Assembly: GCA_028023455.1 (NCBI GenBank)
Contig: JAQFVV010012511.1
Coordinates: forward strand, 994,001 to 1,058,000
Origin: Epiperipatus broadwayi
Lineage: Eukaryota > Onychophora > Udeonychophora > Euonychophora > Peripatidae
Direction of reading: 5' to 3'
DNA length: 64,000 nucleotides
Shown here: in pieces, positions 59,421 through 64,000 of the stretch
Layout: the number at the start of each line of letters is the position of its first letter
Numbering within the stretch: the first letter of the stretch is position 1
The notes under the pieces: generated by a model
The model's input: the letters and a program-made list of their open reading frames with translations, nothing else
Databases searched by the model: none
Told to the model about the DNA's origin: nothing
Made by a program: the position numbers and the translations under genes

Positions 59421-60349
59421 AGATTAAATTGTGTAGTGATATTATTTTGGGCAAACATTTTTAAATGACAGACAGAATAATAAGGATATTTCAAATATTA
59501 GCAAATCAAAACAAAGCACATTCTGTATCATTATTTTTATCTATATTAATTTTCTTACTAAAAAAATGATACCATTTATTATTGATACGATATGAAATAA
59601 CAGTTGATATGTATCTTAATACGTTCGTTTTACTTTTTCTCCAGATCACTATTTATTATAAAATTTTTGACAACTCCCTCTCTTGGAAAATTCTCTGGAT
59701 CCCTAATATTAAATAAAAAAGTTAGGCAAAATTAAAATTATCAGTTTGCAGGGTTTTTGTTGTTGTTGTAATTAACACTTTCTAATTGTGTGGGTATACA
59801 AACCAAATACAAAGACTAGTTTAGTTTGATCTGACTTAAAAAGTCCAAATGAATAGTTTTCGAATCTGTGGTATAAAAGATTCATTTTACACGAAAATAT
59901 ATATATATAAGATTCTATGTATACATACACGCCATATACACACCCTCTCCCCCACATATATATAAAGTAAAAAGCAGCCTTATATTCAAAAGTTCTTAGA
60001 ATTTATTAATGTGGGATGAAGATCATTTTTGTAAAGTAGCTAATGTATTTCAAGATAAACTCGGAATTTTTTTAAAAGTAAGAGAGCCAAAGTAATTCTC
60101 AAAATCACTATTGAAATATTTTGCTCTAATTGAAGTCGCATCAAATAGCTACAAGTACTGAAGAAAAAATGCCTGTGAGATAGAAACAATAAGATGAATA
60201 ATAGGCTTATAAAAATTGATATAAATAATATATAAAAGATTTGCTTAATTATGCACATCAGAATGAGATATTTTATTATTACAATACTTCATATATACAC
60301 ATATAAAATAAATTATCCTTTAAATAGCCAAGGCAGAACTGTCTTTTCA
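59421..60349. other. AT-rich non-coding DNA, no gene seen
   Basis: No supported features. Confidence 0.5.
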
Positions 60350-60478
60350 TCAGTATATGTATATTGGTGATTATTTATCTTTTCAACATATATGTGTTTA
60401 AGTGTATCAGTGTTATTAGATAGAGTGGAGAGTGGTGAGTCCTGTGAAAGTCTGCGCTCATATACCCTATATAGAACA
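60350..60478 (+). mobile_element. Family A element fragment, 3' part
   Basis: Begins inside the HHR (TATGTATATTGGTGATTATT) and continues through the tRNA-like segment to CATATACCC. The catalytic half of the ribozyme is missing. A start near the HHR cleavage point would fit copying of a cleaved RNA, but the exact end is not sharp. Confidence 0.65.
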
Positions 60479-61285
60479 GTAAAGCAGGGGAAGACATAAC
60501 TCAGCTATCTAGGATTTGAACAGTTTTCAGTTTTGATTTTACTCTTAAAATACGAATATTTAATAATCAATATGTAGTTACTTGGGTTGTTTGTAGGTCA
60601 ATCGTCTGAAAAAACAGTTTTTAAGCCTGACTGGAATCTAAATTTTTTTTTTAAAGTTTCATTCAGTCTAAATTCAATTCGGCTCAAAAACTTTGACAGG
60701 CAGATACGCTACTACTATGCCATGAAGCCTGTTTATCATGCATGTATTACATATTTATTTAATAATGAGTATGTGAAAATATTTTTTTAGAATATGATTT
60801 ATTTATAATTGTCATTATTCCCGTTTTTCATTCTAATTAAGTTGTTTAAATGCATGATAAGATTTTAAACAATGCAATATTACGTCTAGCAGTAATGCAT
60901 TATTAAATGAGAGAATAAATAGATCAAATCAGATATTATATTTTTAAAGTCTACTATTGCATTTTAATCATGGCCAAAGAAATTTCAAATCATTAAATTA
61001 TTCTAAATATAAATAGTATAATTTGTGATATAATTGCATTATTTATTTTGATAATCATTATCATCATTTTCAAACATTATTGAACTACTGCAGAATGAAG
61101 ATCTCTCAAGTTTAATCTAGTTTCTTCAATCTATAATTTCTCTTCTCCATGTCACACAAGTAAACATTTATTTTATTTATCTATTTCTTATGTAGTTTTT
61201 TTCTAGAATTTTACAATCTTTTGGAAAACAATTCAAAACTTCAACTGTCTACTTGTTATCATCTCTTTTAGCCATATATTCATTC
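60479..61285. other. AT-rich non-coding DNA, no gene seen
   Basis: The 67-codon frame at 60587 has no recognised domain. Confidence 0.45.
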
Positions 61286-61289
61286 GGCT

Positions 61290-62160
61290 AAGCTACATTT
61301 TATTGTCATATGTATTTTTTTTTTTTAATTTCTTTTTTGTTACTCCTACATACATCTTTCCATACTTCATCGAGTGGTGAGTTGAAGTCTCTGCATCTAC
61401 TGTTAAGTGTTTAAATCTCAGATCCATAAGTAAAAATGAGTAAAAAATAAATAAATTAAACAACACAGGAGGCATATTTCTTTTAATATTAAGTTATTTT
61501 TACTAAATGCACTCCATCCCAGTTTAATTTTATAATTAATTTAATCCATTGTTTTCATCTAAATTAGTAATTGGACCAAGATATTTGTAGTTATTAACTT
61601 CCAATTCATCTTTATCAATTTTCTTTTTTTGTTGTTGTTGTAAGAATGTTCAGCGAAAATTATTTTAGTCTTATTTTTTTATTTTAATCTGATAACTCTT
61701 GCCACATTTCCTTAAGTTCTAAAACATTATTTTCAAAAAAACAAAAGTCCCCAAACAATTACATCATCTTCAAAATAAAGACGATTTAAATAATTTCCAT
61801 TTATTTTTATTCCCTAAGCTTTCTATTTTAATTCTCAAAATACTTCTTGTAAAATTGCTGTAAAAAGTTTTGAAGATATAGAATCACCCTGTTATACACT
61901 CTTCTCAATTTTAGTCTTCATAATATCATTATGTAATTTAATCATGGTGGTTAAATTTTGATATATTCTTCATTCTTGTACAAAATCTGGTTATTTCATT
62001 TCTAAATATTTTTTTGTGACTATCAAGTAAGTTGTTTAAAATTGACTTCTTTATTGACAATAAAGCCAGGTGCTTTTATCTAATAGCATTTGGCATAAAT
62101 TTTAATTCTTCCCAGCACTGAAAAATATCCTAGTGAAACACTGGTAGAAGATATGGCCAA
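61290..62160 (-). pseudogene. RTE/BovB-like LINE reverse transcriptase remnant
   Basis: Minus-strand translation gives QGDSISSKLFTAILQEVF (about 61840-61905; family pattern GVRQGD.ISPKLF...LEEVF), NGNYLNRLYFEDDVIVW (61752-61802), which carries the catalytic box as FEDD instead of FADD, a YKYLGPI block (YVYLG pattern near 61590), and in a separate frame MKYGKMYVGVTKKKLKKKN (61.33-61.40 kb), like the MERIMLGIT...RKR block after RT. Order and spacing are those of the palm, thumb and C-terminal RT of RTE/BovB LINEs. Stops are frequent and the endonuclease half is missing, so it is a dead 5'-truncated copy. Confidence 0.72.
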
Positions 62161-62520
62161 AGTTAAGTTGCAATGTAATATTGTTTGATTAAATCTGTAA
62201 AATATATATATATCCTGTGATTACCCTTTCCTATGCTTACACAAGCTGTTAAAACAGTGACAAACTATCCATAAGTAGCTTTATAGTTAACTAAAAAGGT
62301 AAAAGGTGAGTGCTGGAGGATTGCATTAGATCCTAAGATTTGGGTGCAGTACTCACTGATGAAAGCACAAGCTAGAAACTAGTATGGGGATATTGAATAA
62401 CTATGCATTAGATAGGGATTTTATGCATAAACCTTCTTGCTTCCATTGAATACTATGGTTTGCACTGGGTGACATTACTGTATTGGAGAAATTGGCAGTG
62501 AAGTTGTGGAAGAATAAATA
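62161..62520. other. Non-coding DNA, no gene seen
   Basis: Less AT-rich than average and unassigned. It could be more of the LINE or an unrelated repeat. Confidence 0.4.
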
Positions 62521-62523
62521 TAA

Positions 62524-62640
62524 ACTGAAGCGGTCAATCTGAAATTCAGATTATGCTTCACAGTCCTGTTCAATCACTCACCACCAAACTGAATTCAAAT
62601 CCCAGTCATACGCTTATATATGCACCTATACAGTATATTT
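62524..62640 (+). repeat. TGAAGC hairpin repeat, copy 4
   Basis: A TGAAGCGGTCAATCTG...GCTTCA stem is followed by CACCACCAAACTG and TTCAAATCCC (B-box-like), then TATATATGC. This is the same module order as copies 2 and 3. Confidence 0.55.
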
Positions 62641-62945
62641 TCTCTTAAATTTTCTTTTAAAGTAACCATTAACGAAGAGATTTAATAATCTTTTAACTAA
62701 AATAAATAAATGGATATTTTATAGATTTTATTAGATTATATGTAGGCATAAATCAGATGTATTTATTAAAGGTGATGGGGGATTGTGCATAAATTAATAT
62801 TTGTGTTTGTATATTTTATATTAAAACATATATTTAAAATTATACTATATTAAAATACATATTTCTCTAATGGCAGTCAAGATGATGCAATCAGCTTGGT
62901 AGCTTCTAAAAGCATTCCAAACTAAAATCCATTAGTATGTTTAAA
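62641..62945. other. AT-rich non-coding DNA, no gene seen
   Basis: No supported features. Confidence 0.5.
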
Positions 62946-62949
62946 ATAA

Positions 62950-63895
62950 TTATTTCTATGAAAAATCAATCAATTTCCTTAATGAAATTTATTGTTAGTA
63001 AAATCTATTTCTGAGCTAGAAATAGATTTAGAACAATCATTTCAGAAATATACCAACCTGATTGCATTGTTTTATACTACCTTAATAACAAAAGCAAAAT
63101 TCCTTATTAAAAGTTGATCTGTAGCAGTATTTTAGAACCTTAGGTATTGGAGCTTAAAAGCATTCTTGAAATAAACAAGAATCATATAAATAGGGCCCCG
63201 ATTTCAGTCATCAAAGAAGAGCACTTAAATTTGTAAAGAATCGGCCAAACGAATCCATGTCACTCAAATTTTCAACATGACCATCATCGAGTAGAAAGGA
63301 AAAGATGCACCTTCTCCTGGCCACACCTAATCCAGCTCCCACCAGCCTGCTGTTATACTGTTAAACATCTGTGAACCTGATGCTATGCTGTAAGAACTAA
63401 CATGGAGATCTGCTATCTGCTTCCAAGAGGTAATGTTCTTGAAGTGCCGCCATTTATGAACTTTTAACTTTCTTTAATTCTTAAATGTTTAAGAATTTAA
63501 TAGTAATAACTTGTAAACTCTGTAACCCATTTTATAATCACTTTTGTAAATCTTAAATATGTAATCCTTTAACATAAGTGACTATTTTTATTCTATAACT
63601 ATTTTCGTTAGCCTCATAATTTAATTCACTTTTTAATTTGATGCAGCAATTATTTTCCTAATATTTTATCTGGTTTGTATATTTTATGTGTTAAATGATA
63701 TTTCAATAGACTCCCACCCTCGCCAGCATAGTTATTTTTAGCTTAGCTCCTCACCATTAGAGGAAGCGCCAAGTGATTAATTATTTTGTTTTTTTTACTT
63801 TTAAAACTATAAACGCTTGCTAGGTTGAGAGAAGATTTTTAAATGTTTTTTTTTTTAATCAATATACTTTTGTGTAAACAACAGGGGGGGGGGAT
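62950..63895 (+). repeat. Candidate dispersed repeat family E, copy 3
   Basis: AATCTATTTCTGAGCTAGAA with AATAGATTTA matches the 51.17-kb copy. It is followed by a GC-richer block (63.27-63.45 kb), a T-rich stretch and a G-run near 63885. It may continue towards the window edge. It lacks recognisable domains. Confidence 0.35.
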
Positions 63896-64000
63896 AAAAG
63901 TTCCACCATTGATTAATTTATGAATTATGCAAATGCCAATCTTTTACTAGTGCAATATTCATTAAAAACAAATATATTAATTATATATAGTTGTTTTTAT

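Noticed and set aside
1-64000. CRISPR array, prokaryotic operons, rRNA or phage features
   Set aside because: Nothing resembles these. The eukaryotic repeat content and lack of coding density exclude a bacterial origin.

Overview
The window is about 70% A+T (judged by eye) and shows no intact protein-coding gene, rRNA gene, functional tRNA gene or prokaryotic operon. No reading frame exceeds about 120 codons, and nearly all are low-complexity. It reads as intergenic or intronic DNA of a metazoan. The mix of tRNA-derived SINEs, two kinds of LINE remnant, Gypsy remnants, a Penelope-like GIY-YIG remnant, hAT-type MITEs and many small (TA)n tracts suggests an invertebrate. A mollusc or other lophotrochozoan is my best guess, but the species is not determined.

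The outstanding content is a set of hammerhead ribozymes (HHRs) embedded in short dispersed repeats. Four families can be separated by their flanking sequence. Family A (around 10.1-10.6 kb, 27.3-28.1 kb, 29.0-29.3 kb and a fragment at 60.35 kb) joins an HHR to a tRNA-like segment with pol III A- and B-box-like motifs. Family B (58.4-59.4 kb) has three decayed HHRs. Family C (29.5-30.0 kb, 40.7-41.3 kb) has a repeat period of about 422 bp. Family D (48.06-49.45 kb) consists of 399-bp tandem units followed by inverted copies. Most of the HHRs share the CUGANGA and GAAA core boxes, a short helix II, a complementary helix I and a minimal 3-bp helix III with a 2-nt loop. That is the geometry known from animal retrozymes and Penelope-like elements. 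The copies at 27933-27976 (+), 40877-40917 (-) and 29790-29832 (+) have an intact core by eye. Four of the five multi-copy loci are head-to-head inverted repeats with one HHR on each strand.

Layout: 1-10 kb is mostly featureless AT-rich DNA, with one SINE that has a perfect 15-bp target-site duplication (6.28 kb). 10-30 kb holds family A loci, a degenerate 140-bp tandem repeat (19.5 kb), a hAT-like element (21.25 kb) and two SINEs (25.9, 26.1 kb). 30.8-33.4 kb is an internally deleted Gypsy-like LTR element. 34.7 kb is a hAT MITE. 36.7-37.6 kb is a DNA-transposon-like element with a nested SINE. 38.5-39.6 kb is a CR1/Jockey-type LINE reverse transcriptase remnant. 40.7-41.3 kb is an inverted family C locus. 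43.7-44.6 kb is an inverted Penelope-like 3' end. 47.7-50.0 kb has Gypsy protease-like and integrase remnants on either side of the family D array. 58.4-59.4 kb is family B. 61.3-62.2 kb is an RTE/BovB-like LINE remnant. The autonomous elements are all decayed. They nevertheless represent the kinds of machinery that could have mobilised the SINEs (LINE endonuclease/RT) and the HHR elements (Penelope-like RT), which is an inference.
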